Shown: one piece after another, positions 24,227 through 33,445 of the stretch | How the letters are laid out: each line of letters begins with the position of its first letter | How positions within the stretch are numbered: the stretch's first letter is position 1 | Assembly: GCF_004362015.1 (NCBI RefSeq) | Contig: NZ_SNWW01000003.1 | Coordinates: forward strand, 124,001-188,000 | Direction of reading: 5' to 3' | Length of the DNA: 64,000 nucleotides | From: Flavobacterium chryseum | GTDB taxonomy: Bacteria > Bacteroidota > Bacteroidia > Flavobacteriales > Flavobacteriaceae | Program-made: the position numbers and the translations under genes | The notes under the pieces: generated by a model | What the model saw: only the letters and a program-made list of their open reading frames with translations | Database searches by the model: none | Told to the model about the DNA's origin: nothing

Positions 24227-26380
24227 ATGAAAGATATTAATTTCTTAACAATCTTGATTCTAGTTTTTAGTTTTAGTTTTAATCAATCTCATGGTAATGA
24301 AATAATTAGAACTTCGACTAAAAACAAAAATACAATTGCAAACAATACTCTTAAACCTAATAAAAAGTATAGTTCAAAAACATTGCTTGCCATAACGCCT
24401 CCTGTAATTAAAGCAACAGGAGATCAATTATATTGCCCAACAAACACCCTAAATATTGTAACAGATATTATTATTACGCATGATCCTGCAGAATTAGGAA
24501 CAGAAGCTGTTTATATTCAAATCTCATCTGGTTATTCAAGTGGTTTTGACAAACTTGAACTTTCTAATCCAACATTACATCCTTCACTTGTAACAAGATG
24601 GGATGTTACTTCCGGAAAATTAAAACTATCAAGCCCAACGGGAGTTGATGTTTTATATTCTGATTTTGTGGCTGCGATTAAAGATGTTGTCTTTTCTAAC
24701 TCTTCTGTTACTGCTTCCGGAACCAGAACTTTTTCTATAACAATTGGTCAGGCGAATTACTTACCATCTACACAGCATTATTATTTATTTATACCCAGTA
24801 TTGGAATTACCTGGACAAATGCAAAAGCTGCCGCTGAAGCCAGTACTTACTACGGACTGAAAGGATATTTAGCCACGATTTTAGCTTCGGATGAAGCCAA
24901 ACTAATTGGTGAACAAGCCTCAGGAACTGGCTGGATTGGAGGAAGCGATGCTGAAATGGAAGGAATTTGGAAATGGGTAACAGGGCCAGAAGCAGGAACT
25001 GTTATGAATTATACTTTCTGGAATTCAGGCGAGCCAAATCAACTGGGTGATGAAGATTATGCTCATATTACGCAACCCGGAATTGGAATAAGAGGATCAT
25101 GGAATGATTTGTCAAATACCGGAGATGTAAACGGCAATTACCAACCGAAAGGTTATGTTGTTGAATATGGAGGAATGCCAGGCGAACTTCCTTTAGAAAT
25201 AGCGGCCAGTACAAAAATTACAATTCCGCAAATTACTATTACTTCTCCCCCTCCAATTTGCGATTCAGGAAGTTTTATTTTAAACGCAACCGCTACAACC
25301 GGAGCAACAATTAATTGGTATGACGCTGCTATTGGTGGGAATTTATTACACACCGGAAACAATTACACAACACCTACTATAAATTCCTCAACAACTTATT
25401 ATGCTGATGCAGGTTGCGAAAGCAATCGGAAATCAGTTATCGCCACAATAAATGCAACTCCTGCAACTCCAACCGTAAATTCATCAACTGTTTCAAGATG
25501 TGGTGCGGGAAATCTTACGCTCGAAGCCAATTCAAATATTGGTATTATTAACTGGTTTACTACTGCTATTGGTGGCGCAAGCGTTTATACCGGCAACAGT
25601 TTTGTAACACCAACTATTTCAGCAAATACTACTTATTATGCACAGGCTTCTAACAATGGCTGCATTAATACAAATCGCACTCCTGTAAATGTTGTTATTT
25701 ATACTCCACCCCTAGTTAGCGATGAAGAAATTTCGATATGTGAGTTTGAAAAGAAAACAATAGATTCTGGAATTTCGGGAATGATTTATAAATGGAATAC
25801 CGGCGAAACAACTCAAAAAATCGAAATTAATACTGGTGGCATATTTACGGTTGATGTTACGAGTCCTGATCCTCAAAACTGTACGAGTACAAAAAAAATT
25901 ACGGTTACAGAACATTTGATTCCTAAAATAGATCGAATTGATGTAGACGAAACAAAAGTTATAATTTATCTGAACAAAGAAGAAATCTATTATGAATATT
26001 CTGTAGACGGAATTAATTTTCAGGATTCTAATCTATTTTATGATGTTCCAGGCGGATTGCAAACTGCTTATGTACGAGAGAAAAATGGATGCGGAGGCGT
26101 AACACAAAATTTTATCGTGCTTGTTTTTCCAGCGTTTTTTACGCCAAACAACGATTCTTATAATGATTTATGGGAAGTAACAGGAATGGAAAATTATCCT
26201 CAGGCGCAAGTCACGATTTTTGATCGTTACGGAAAACTTCTGGCACAATTGAATTTTTCTAAAATGAGTTGGGATGGCACTTTTAATAAAACACCTCTTC
26301 CCGCTTCTGATTATTGGTATGTGCTAAAAATTGATGACACAAAACCGATTTTTAAAGGCCATTTTTCATTGAAGAGATAA
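24227..26380 (+). CDS. Secreted C-type-lectin-like protein with T9SS type B sorting domain
   Basis: 717 residues. Order: signal peptide (FLTILILVFSFSFNQSHG), a beta-rich cadherin-like region, a C-type lectin fold at about residues 184-314 (FIPSIGITWTNAKAAAEAS, GTGWIGGSDAEMEGIWKWVTGPEAG, WNSGEPNQLGDEDYAHI, GSWNDLS), two Ig-like CHU_C-associated repeats at about 334-490 with TTYYADAGC and TTYYAQAS ends, and a gliding-type C-terminal domain (FTPNNDSYNDLWEVTGM, about 637-717). The C-terminus directs export by the type IX system. A role as an adhesin or glycan binder is inferred from the lectin fold. It ends 6 bases from the convergent folK fusion, with no terminator between. Confidence 0.88.
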   Translation: MKDINFLTILILVFSFSFNQSHGNEIIRTSTKNKNTIANNTLKPNKKYSSKTLLAITPPVIKATGDQLYCPTNTLNIVTDIIITHDPAELGTEAVYIQISSGYSSGFDKLELSNPTLHPSLVTRWDVTSGKLKLSSPTGVDVLYSDFVAAIKDVVFSNSSVTASGTRTFSITIGQANYLPSTQHYYLFIPSIGITWTNAKAAAEASTYYGLKGYLATILASDEAKLIGEQASGTGWIGGSDAEMEGIWKWVTGPEAGTVMNYTFWNSGEPNQLGDEDYAHITQPGIGIRGSWNDLSNTGDVNGNYQPKGYVVEYGGMPGELPLEIAASTKITIPQITITSPPPICDSGSFILNATATTGATINWYDAAIGGNLLHTGNNYTTPTINSSTTYYADAGCESNRKSVIATINATPATPTVNSSTVSRCGAGNLTLEANSNIGIINWFTTAIGGASVYTGNSFVTPTISANTTYYAQASNNGCINTNRTPVNVVIYTPPLVSDEEISICEFEKKTIDSGISGMIYKWNTGETTQKIEINTGGIFTVDVTSPDPQNCTSTKKITVTEHLIPKIDRIDVDETKVIIYLNKEEIYYEYSVDGINFQDSNLFYDVPGGLQTAYVREKNGCGGVTQNFIVLVFPAFFTPNNDSYNDLWEVTGMENYPQAQVTIFDRYGKLLAQLNFSKMSWDGTFNKTPLPASDYWYVLKIDDTKPIFKGHFSLKR

Positions 26381-26386
26381 AGATCT

Positions 26387-27520
26387 TTAAGAAATCTTCT
26401 TTTGAATTTCATCTAAAACAAAAAGATAATCTTCATGTTTTTTTACGAAATCGCGATTTGAAACATCAATAATCAGAACATTTAAATCAGTTTGAGATTT
26501 AATATATTCTAAATAACCATTATTGATTTTATCTAAATATTCTGCTTCGATATTTTGCTCGTAGTTTCGTCCGCGTTTTTTGATGTTTTCCAGTAAACGC
26601 GCTGTATTTTGGTACAAATAAATATACAAATCCGGCTTTGGCATTTCTTTATAAATAATATCGAATAAGTTTCGGTACAAACGATATTCATCTTCGGCAA
26701 GTGTAATTTTAGCAAAAATGAGCGATTTAAAAATATGATAATCAGCTACGATAAAATCTTTAAACAAATCAAACTGCGCCAAATCATCCGATAATTGTTG
26801 GTATCTATCCGCCAGAAAAGACATTTCAAGCGGAAAAGCGTATCGGTTCTGGTCTTTATAAAATTTAGGCAAAAACGGATTGTCTGCAAAACGTTCCAAA
26901 ACAGTTTTAGCATTAAAATCTTCCGCAATTTTATTCACCAAAGTTGTTTTTCCGGCACCAATATTTCCTTCAAAAGCAATATAATTAAACTTTTGCAACG
27001 GAATTTCCTGCAACGGAATTTTTAAATCCTGCACAACCGTACAAACACTATCATCTGGTGTCGCAGCAATTAACTCGGCTATTGTTTTATGAAATATGGG
27101 ATGTTTCCAGTTTAATTTTAAATCCTGCATGGGCAGTAACACAAACTTTCTGTTTTGCATTAAGGGATGCGGAATCTGCAGTTTTTCAGAATCGATAATT
27201 TCATTGTCAAAAACAATCAAATCAACGTCAATAATTCGGGATTGGTATCCTTGCTGATTTGATCTGATTCTGCCTAATTGTTTTTCAACTTTTAAAACCT
27301 GATTTAATATTTTTTGTGCCGATGAAGTGGTGTGCAAAAGCAAGGCACAATTATAAAAAGCATCACTTTCAAATCCCCAGGAAGGCGTTTCGTATAGTTT
27401 TGAAACCTGAATTACCGTCCCTACTTCCTGATGTATCAAAGTAATACAACTTTGGATGTTAGCTAACCGGTCTCCCTGATTACTGCCTATCGATAAAACG
27501 ACCTGATGCTGTGATTTCAT
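26387..27520 (-). CDS. folK: Fused HPPK (FolK) and deoxynucleoside kinase
   Basis: 377 residues with two enzymes. The N-terminal part (about 1-165) is 6-hydroxymethyl-dihydropterin pyrophosphokinase: SIGSNQGDRLANI, PSWGFESDAFYNCALLL, and GYQSRIIDVDLI. The C-terminal part (about 175-377) is a dNK-type kinase with P-loop FEGNIGAGKTTLV (residues 183-195), the lid region RGRNYE and RYAFPLEMSFLADRYQQ. It links folate synthesis with deoxynucleoside salvage. This fusion is known in Bacteroidota; the substrate of the kinase half (dA, dG or dC) is not evident. Confidence 0.93.
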   Translation of the reverse strand: MKSQHQVVLSIGSNQGDRLANIQSCITLIHQEVGTVIQVSKLYETPSWGFESDAFYNCALLLHTTSSAQKILNQVLKVEKQLGRIRSNQQGYQSRIIDVDLIVFDNEIIDSEKLQIPHPLMQNRKFVLLPMQDLKLNWKHPIFHKTIAELIAATPDDSVCTVVQDLKIPLQEIPLQKFNYIAFEGNIGAGKTTLVNKIAEDFNAKTVLERFADNPFLPKFYKDQNRYAFPLEMSFLADRYQQLSDDLAQFDLFKDFIVADYHIFKSLIFAKITLAEDEYRLYRNLFDIIYKEMPKPDLYIYLYQNTARLLENIKKRGRNYEQNIEAEYLDKINNGYLEYIKSQTDLNVLIIDVSNRDFVKKHEDYLFVLDEIQKKIS

Positions 27521-27560
27521 AATTAATGCAAATTAACTAAAACTATTTTAGAATTAACAA

Positions 27561-27568
27561 TATATTTG
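27561..27568 (+). promoter_or_regulatory. Candidate sppA promoter -7 box
   Basis: TATATTTG, a full TAnnTTTG match, 88 bases upstream of the sppA ATG in the divergent folK-sppA spacer. The -33 box is not obvious. Confidence 0.4.
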
Positions 27569-27656
27569 TGAAACGAGCCCGCATTTTAATTGTGGATTTG
27601 TCCTGAAAATTTGTAACTTATTACTCTTTTTCGCTACTTATTAAAAAAATATATTT

Positions 27657-29414
27657 ATGAAATTTCTAGGAAATGTAGTTGCCACAGTAATTGGTATTTT
27701 TGTATTTATCATGTTATTCTTTTTTGGAGTAATTCTTATTGGGGCTATTTTTGGAGGAGACGATAGTGTTTCTGTTAAAGGTGATTCGGTTATAGAATTA
27801 AATTTAAAAAAAATCAATAACGACTATGCCGGAAAATATAAAGATCCGTGGGTAAGCGTTTTCTCTGATAAAGAAGGAGTTGGCTTGACGGATGTTATTA
27901 ACGCAATCGAAGCGGCTAAAACAGATGACAAAATAAAAGGAATCTCCATCTTAAATGATGAATCATCTTTAGGATTGGCGCAATATAAAGATTTGAGAAA
28001 TGCACTTGAAAGCTTTAAAAAATCAGGAAAATTTGTTTGGGCTTATGCCAATACTTATTCTCAAAAAGAATATTATTTAAACTCGGTTGCCAATACCATT
28101 TATTTGAATCCTGCCGGAGATTTAGATTTTAAAGGGCTTTCATCTGAAGTAATGTTTTTTAAAGATTTTCAGGATAAATCAGGTATTCATATGGAAGTGA
28201 TTCGTCACGGAAAATATAAAAGTGCCGTTGAACCTTTTCTTGAAAATAAAATGAGCGATGCCAACAGAGAACAAATTACAGCTTTGTTAAACTCAATCTG
28301 GACGAATGTTTCTACCGATATTTCAAAAAGCCGAAATATTCCGCTTCCTAAATTAAATGAAATCGCAAACGGTTTGTTAGCCAGAACTCCGGAAATGGCA
28401 AAAGCACAGCATTTAGTTGATATTGTTGCTTATGAAGATGTGTATCATAACGCCATCAAAAAAGCACTGAAAGTTACCGGCGATGACGATTACAACAAAA
28501 TCTCAATTTTAGATTATACTCAAAATAATATTACAACGGCTTTAACCAATACATCAAGCGATCAAATTGCGATTATTTACGCTCAGGGCGAAATCGAAAG
28601 CGGTGAAGGCGATGTAAATGTAATTGGTGAAGGTGCGATGCGTCGTTCTTTGCAGGAAGCAAGAAAAGATGATGATGTAAAAGCAATCGTACTTCGAATT
28701 GACAGTCCGGGTGGTAATGCTTTAACTTCTGACTTGATTTGGAGAGAAATTGAAATTACTAAAAAAGTAAAACCGGTTGTAGTTTCTATGGGAAATTATG
28801 CTGCTTCAGGTGGATATTATATTGCTTGTAATGCGAATAAAATTTTTGCTGAAAAAAACACCATTACCGGTTCAATTGGCGTTTTTGGTATTTTGCCAAA
28901 TTTTAGTCCGTTAGCCAATAGATTAGGGATTAACACAGAACAAGTAAAAACGCATGAGAACTCTGCTAATTACAGTCCGTTTGTTCCTGTTGACGAAAAG
29001 TTCAAAGCTTTTACTTTAGAAGGTGTAGAACATATTTACAACACTTTTGTAACGCACGTTGCTGAAGGTCGAAAAATGACTTTTGCTCAGGTTGATGCCA
29101 TTGCACAAGGGCGAGTTTGGTCAGGATCTGAAGCTGTAAAAATTGGTTTAGTAGATCAAATTGGCGGCTTAAATGATGCCATTGCTGAAGCTGCAAAAAT
29201 TGCAAAAGTAAAATCATACAGCACACAAAATTATCCGGAATACGAAAAGTCTTTTAACGATGTATTATCAGGCTTACCGTTTGCAAAATCTAAAGAAGCT
29301 TTTATTAAAGAAGAAATTGGCGAAGAAAACTACCTTCTTATCGAACAGGTAAAAAGACTGCAAAAACAAAAAGGTGTTCAGGCGATGATGCCTTTCGGAT
29401 TAAATATTAAATAA
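27657..29414 (+). CDS. sppA: Signal peptide peptidase SppA, long (67K) form
   Basis: 585 residues. Inner-membrane serine-lysine protease that degrades cleaved signal peptides. A single N-terminal membrane helix (VVATVIGIFVFIMLFFFGVILIGAIF) is followed by two tandem ClpP-like domains. The catalytic lysine is Lys188 (GKYKSAVEPF) in the first domain and the nucleophile is Ser384 (NYAASGGYYIA) in the second, as in E. coli SppA. GRVWSG and SIGVFG motifs are also present. The next gene follows after 11 bases and may be cotranscribed. Confidence 0.95.
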   Translation: MKFLGNVVATVIGIFVFIMLFFFGVILIGAIFGGDDSVSVKGDSVIELNLKKINNDYAGKYKDPWVSVFSDKEGVGLTDVINAIEAAKTDDKIKGISILNDESSLGLAQYKDLRNALESFKKSGKFVWAYANTYSQKEYYLNSVANTIYLNPAGDLDFKGLSSEVMFFKDFQDKSGIHMEVIRHGKYKSAVEPFLENKMSDANREQITALLNSIWTNVSTDISKSRNIPLPKLNEIANGLLARTPEMAKAQHLVDIVAYEDVYHNAIKKALKVTGDDDYNKISILDYTQNNITTALTNTSSDQIAIIYAQGEIESGEGDVNVIGEGAMRRSLQEARKDDDVKAIVLRIDSPGGNALTSDLIWREIEITKKVKPVVVSMGNYAASGGYYIACNANKIFAEKNTITGSIGVFGILPNFSPLANRLGINTEQVKTHENSANYSPFVPVDEKFKAFTLEGVEHIYNTFVTHVAEGRKMTFAQVDAIAQGRVWSGSEAVKIGLVDQIGGLNDAIAEAAKIAKVKSYSTQNYPEYEKSFNDVLSGLPFAKSKEAFIKEEIGEENYLLIEQVKRLQKQKGVQAMMPFGLNIK

Positions 29415-29425
29415 AGTTTGCTAAA

Positions 29426-30373
29426 ATGAAAAATGTATTTCTTTTGTTTTTTCTTTTATTGCTGGGTTCTGTAAACGCACAGGATAAAAAGCAAATCGCT
29501 TTTCAGGAATCTTCTGCGATCTTAAAAATCAATAAAGATCAGCTTTATGGTACGCTAACAATGCCGGATGTTGCAAAAAAATGTCCCGTTGCTTTAATAA
29601 TTGCCGGTTCAGGGCCTACAGACAGAAATGGAAATAACCCGATGATGAAAAACAATTCATTAAAAATGCTGGCCGAAGCTTTAGCAAAAAATGGAATTGC
29701 ATCTTTAAGGTTTGACAAAAGAGGAATTGGAGAAAGCAAAACTGCTGCAGCAGCTGAATCTGGTTTAGTGTTTGAAAATTATATTGAAGATACCAAAAGC
29801 TGGATAAATTACTTAAAACAGGACAAACGTTTTTCGCAATTGATTGTTATTGGTCATAGCGAAGGTTCTTTGATTGGAATGATTGCGGGAGCGAAGGCCG
29901 ATAAATTTATTTCGATTGCAGGAGCAGGAGATTCTGCAGATAAAATTTTAAAAGCGCAAATAGCCAGTAAATCAAATAAAGAAATTGAGAATCTTACGTT
30001 TCCAATAATTGACAGTTTGAAGAATGGCAAGACGGTAAAAAAAGTCGATCCGATGCTTAACAGTTTATTCAGACCTAGTATTCAGCCTTATATCATTTCC
30101 TGGTTTAAATATAATCCTCAAACAGAAATAAAAAAATTAACCATTCCTGTTTTAATTTTACAGGGAAATAAAGATTTGCAAGTCACAATAAAAGATGCTG
30201 AAAATTTATCTGAAGCGAACAAAAAAGCTGAATTGGTAATTGTAGACAAAATGAACCATGTCCTGAAGATTGTTGACGGTGATGAGCAGGCCAATTATGC
30301 CAGTTATACCAATGAAGTTTTACCAATTTCGGAAGTATTGACAGACAAAATAGTTTCATTTATCAAAAAATAA
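29426..30373 (+). CDS. Exported alpha/beta hydrolase
   Basis: 315 residues. Signal peptide MKNVFLLFFLLLLGSVNAQ. The hydrolase core has PVALIIAGSGPTDRNGN as oxyanion region, the nucleophile elbow GHSEGS, the acid in LILQGNKDLQV, and His in DKMNHVLK. This is the dienelactone-hydrolase/PLA1-like type common in Bacteroidota as an envelope esterase or peptidase. The substrate is unknown. Shares the sppA transcript by spacing and ends at a clear terminator. Confidence 0.85.
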   Translation: MKNVFLLFFLLLLGSVNAQDKKQIAFQESSAILKINKDQLYGTLTMPDVAKKCPVALIIAGSGPTDRNGNNPMMKNNSLKMLAEALAKNGIASLRFDKRGIGESKTAAAAESGLVFENYIEDTKSWINYLKQDKRFSQLIVIGHSEGSLIGMIAGAKADKFISIAGAGDSADKILKAQIASKSNKEIENLTFPIIDSLKNGKTVKKVDPMLNSLFRPSIQPYIISWFKYNPQTEIKKLTIPVLILQGNKDLQVTIKDAENLSEANKKAELVIVDKMNHVLKIVDGDEQANYASYTNEVLPISEVLTDKIVSFIKK

Positions 30374-30392
30374 TAAAATTACAAACCATGCC

Positions 30393-30426
30393 AAAATCCG
30401 TTTGATTCATTTCAAACGGATTTTTT
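30393..30426 (+). terminator. Terminator of the sppA-hydrolase unit
   Basis: AAAATCCGTTTGA-ttcat-TTCAAACGGATTTT hairpin with T-run, 20 bases after the stop. Confidence 0.88.
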
Positions 30427-30618
30427 CTATTTAAGAAAACAATTTCTTAGCATACCGCAGCGTTTATACTAATTAGCTATTATTAAATTAACCCAAAATT
30501 AATTTACACTTAACACCTTTAGCCCTTTGTCCTGCCTATTTTAGCAAAAAATTAATGCACCAGACAAAATCGTATACGCCTACCTATAAAGACATAGAAA
30601 ATTAATTTATTTTTTTTT

Positions 30619-30670
30619 AATAGCTTGCCCATAATCGAAATTCGATTTACGGCAGGCTATTGTTTTTTTA
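30619..30670 (+). terminator. Second terminator-like hairpin
   Basis: AATAGCTTGCC and GGCAGGCTATT pair with one G-T wobble around an ATCGAAATTCGAT centre; TGTTTTTTT follows, and a T-rich tract also precedes it. It may protect the downstream asmA-like gene from read-through or end a small RNA. Confidence 0.6.
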
Positions 30671-30704
30671 TGAAAGATTTCAAATAAAGACATTATAAAA
30701 AGTC

Positions 30705-30712
30705 TATTTTTG
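30705..30712 (+). promoter_or_regulatory. Promoter -7 box of the AsmA-like gene
   Basis: TATTTTTG matches TAnnTTTG, 54 bases before the ATG. Confidence 0.5.
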
Positions 30713-30766
30713 CAGGAATAGTACATATAAATTAAGAACCTTAAAACCTCAAATCTATAATTAATT

Positions 30767-33397
30767 ATGTTAAAGAAAATTTTAAAAATCGCAGCCATTG
30801 TCCTTGTGGTAATTATTGCCGCATTATTTGCTATTCCGTATCTTTTTAAAGATCAGATAAAAGCAAAAATTGCAGAAGCTATTAATGAAAGTGTAGACGC
30901 AAAAGTGAGTTTTGCTGAAGCCGACTTAAGTTTATTTAAAAACTTCCCTAATGCTACTGTAGAAATTGAGAAACTACTAATCATCAATAAAGCTCCTTTT
31001 GAAGGTGATACATTGGTTTCTTTAGGCGAATTGAATTTGAAAATGAGTATCAAAGAACTTTTTAAAGGAAAAGATGAGCCTTTAAACATTCAGGGAATTA
31101 CCTCTGAAAATGGTTTAATCAACATTATCTTTAATAAGGATGGTATTGGAAATTTTGATATTGCATTAAAAGACAATAAAGAAAAAACAGAAAAAGAAGA
31201 AGCAAGTAAACCGCTGGCTTTAAAAATCCAGAACTATAAAATTGAAAATTTTACTTTCAGATATATCGATCAGGGTTCTAAAATAAAAATGGTTATTGAC
31301 AGTTTAAACCATGAAGGAACAGGAGATTTTACCAATTCTGTACTTGATTTAGACACAAAAACTACAGCTAACGTTTCATTAGATATGGACAAGGTTAATT
31401 ATATGAAAAATATAAAATTAACTTTAGATGCGGTTTTAGGAATTGATTTAGAGAAAAGTAAATACACTTTTAAAGAAAACAAAGCTTTAATAAATCAATT
31501 ACCATTAGAATTTGACGGATTTATTCAGATGGTTGAAAAAGGTCAGATTTATGATTTGAAATTTAAAACGCCAACTTCATCGTTTACCAACTTCTTAGGA
31601 TTAATTCCTTCGGCTTATGCCTCAAGTTTAGAAGGTGTAAAAACAACCGGAGATTTTACTATCGTTGGTTTTGCAAAAGGAGAATTAACAGATACAACTG
31701 TTCCTAAATTCAACATTGCCATTGCTTCAAACAATTCTTCTTTCCAATATCCGAACTTACCAAAATCAGTTCAAAATATTGTTATTGATACAAAAATCAT
31801 CAATGAAACAGGTATTTTAAATGATACTTATGTAAACTTAGATAAATTATCATTCAAAATTGATCAGGATATTTTTAGCGCTAAAGCAAATGTTAGAAAC
31901 ATTACGGTAAATCCGTTAGTAAAAGCAGCATTAAAAGGAACTATCAATTTAGCAAACCTTTCGAAAGCATATCCAATAAAAATGGACAAACCTTTGGCTG
32001 GTATTCTTAAAGCTGATGTTACAACAGAATTTGATATGGCTTCGGTAGAAAAAAGCCAATACGAAAACATCAAAAATGCAGGAACGATGAGTTTGTCAGG
32101 ATTTAAATATACTGACGAGAATAACAAGTCTATGAATATTAGTACGGCTTTAGTTGAGTTTAATCCAAGCACAATCAACTTAAAAAAGTTTGATGCTACT
32201 ACAGGAAGAAGTGATATTAGCATTAACGGAGTTTTAGAAAATTTCTATGGTTTTATGTTTAAAAAACAAGAACTAAAAGGAAATTTCAACATGAGTTCAA
32301 ACCAACTGGCTGTTGATGATTTTATGACTTCAGGAGAACCTGCTGCACCAGCAAAAACGGAAGGAAAATCCGGAGAAACAAAATCTACACCGGCAAAACC
32401 GGCTGAAGCAATGAAGATTCCAGCGTTTTTAAATTGTACTATAAATGCAAAAGCAAATACGGTATTGTATGATAATTTAAAACTGAAAGATGTTGCAGGA
32501 CGTTTAATCGTTAAAGATGAAAAAGCAACTTTAGAAAACTTTAAAACTTCTATTTTTGGAGGAACAATTGGTCTAAACGGAGCTGTTTCTACTAAAGCGA
32601 AAGTGCCTACTTTTAATATGAACTTAGGTTTTAATCAAGTTGATATTGCACAAACTTTTACGCAATTAGACATGATGAAAAAAATTGCGCCAATAGCAGG
32701 AATCGTTAATGGAAAAATAAATTCGACTATTAAATTGAATGGAAATCTGGATGCAAAGGAATTGACTCCGGACTTAAAATCAATTACTGGAGATTTAATT
32801 GGGCAGTTGCTTTCTACTACCGTAAATGCTAAAAATTCTACTTTACTGAATTCTTTAACTTCAAACATTAAATTCCTTGACGCAAGCAAATTGAACTTGA
32901 ATGATTTAAAAATGGCTTTGAGTTTTGAGGACGGAAAAGTAAAAGTAAAACCATTTGACATTAAATATCAGGATATTAAAGTTACTGTTGGCGGAACGCA
33001 TGGTTTTGATCAAACCATGAATTACAACTTAAAATTAGATGTTCCTGCTAAATATTTAGGATCAGAAGCTAATGCTTTAATCGCAAAAATGTCTGCTGCT
33101 GATGCTGCTAAACTGGATAATATTCCGATTAATGCATTGATCTCTGGAAATTTTTCGAGTCCTAAGATATCAACAGATATGAAAAGCGCCGTTAGCAGTT
33201 TAGCTTCTCAGGTTGTGAATCAGCAAAAAGAAAAATTAACTCAAAAAGGAACTTCGGCTCTTACTGATTTAATTAATAAAAACACAAAAGCTAAAGACAC
33301 AACACAGGCTGCAAAAACAGAAAAAGAAACTAAAACACAAGAAGCTACTAAAAAAGCAGGTGACTTATTAAACGGTTTATTTAAGAAGAAAAAATAA
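30767..33397 (+). CDS. AsmA-family protein
   Basis: 876 residues. One N-terminal membrane helix (IAAIVLVVIIAALFAIPYLF) followed by KDQIKAKIAEAINESVDAKVSFAEADLSLFKNFPNATVEIEKLLI, the AsmA start. The long middle part is a repeating-beta-groove type (AsmA/TamB superfamily), and the C-terminal AsmA_2-like region (GDLIGQLLSTTVNAKNSTLLNSLTSNIKFLDASKLNLNDLKMAL) is clear. Large AsmA proteins are thought to bridge the periplasm and move phospholipids to the outer membrane. The last 60 residues are Lys/Thr/Gln-rich and low in complexity. Monocistronic. Confidence 0.9.
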   Translation: MLKKILKIAAIVLVVIIAALFAIPYLFKDQIKAKIAEAINESVDAKVSFAEADLSLFKNFPNATVEIEKLLIINKAPFEGDTLVSLGELNLKMSIKELFKGKDEPLNIQGITSENGLINIIFNKDGIGNFDIALKDNKEKTEKEEASKPLALKIQNYKIENFTFRYIDQGSKIKMVIDSLNHEGTGDFTNSVLDLDTKTTANVSLDMDKVNYMKNIKLTLDAVLGIDLEKSKYTFKENKALINQLPLEFDGFIQMVEKGQIYDLKFKTPTSSFTNFLGLIPSAYASSLEGVKTTGDFTIVGFAKGELTDTTVPKFNIAIASNNSSFQYPNLPKSVQNIVIDTKIINETGILNDTYVNLDKLSFKIDQDIFSAKANVRNITVNPLVKAALKGTINLANLSKAYPIKMDKPLAGILKADVTTEFDMASVEKSQYENIKNAGTMSLSGFKYTDENNKSMNISTALVEFNPSTINLKKFDATTGRSDISINGVLENFYGFMFKKQELKGNFNMSSNQLAVDDFMTSGEPAAPAKTEGKSGETKSTPAKPAEAMKIPAFLNCTINAKANTVLYDNLKLKDVAGRLIVKDEKATLENFKTSIFGGTIGLNGAVSTKAKVPTFNMNLGFNQVDIAQTFTQLDMMKKIAPIAGIVNGKINSTIKLNGNLDAKELTPDLKSITGDLIGQLLSTTVNAKNSTLLNSLTSNIKFLDASKLNLNDLKMALSFEDGKVKVKPFDIKYQDIKVTVGGTHGFDQTMNYNLKLDVPAKYLGSEANALIAKMSAADAAKLDNIPINALISGNFSSPKISTDMKSAVSSLASQVVNQQKEKLTQKGTSALTDLINKNTKAKDTTQAAKTEKETKTQEATKKAGDLLNGLFKKKK

Positions 33398-33412
33398 GGC
33401 CACGAAAAAAGT

Positions 33413-33443
33413 AAAAGGCCATTCACTGTGAATGGCCTTTTTT
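33413..33443. terminator. Bidirectional terminator between the AsmA-like and GT9 genes
   Basis: AAAAGGCCATTCAC / GTGAATGGCCTTTT perfect stem with a one-base centre, A-run left, T-run right. Confidence 0.88.
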
Positions 33444-33445
33444 AT

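Larger units (their letters stand above)
30374..30704. other. Gene-free spacer with two terminator-like hairpins
   Basis: About 390 bases without a convincing gene. A strong terminator lies at 30393-30426. A second long hairpin at 30619-30661 (AATAGCTTGCC / GGCAGGCTATT with an inner ATCGA/TCGAT) ends with a seven-T run. The stretch in between could encode a small RNA, but I find no good promoter for it. Confidence 0.4.

Noticed and set aside
27657..29414. Phage capsid protease of the S49 family
   Set aside because: The two-domain length, N-terminal membrane helix and split Lys/Ser pair fit chromosomal SppA.
30607..30798. 63-codon frame on the minus strand
   Set aside because: It covers the long hairpin and the asmA promoter; no protein features.
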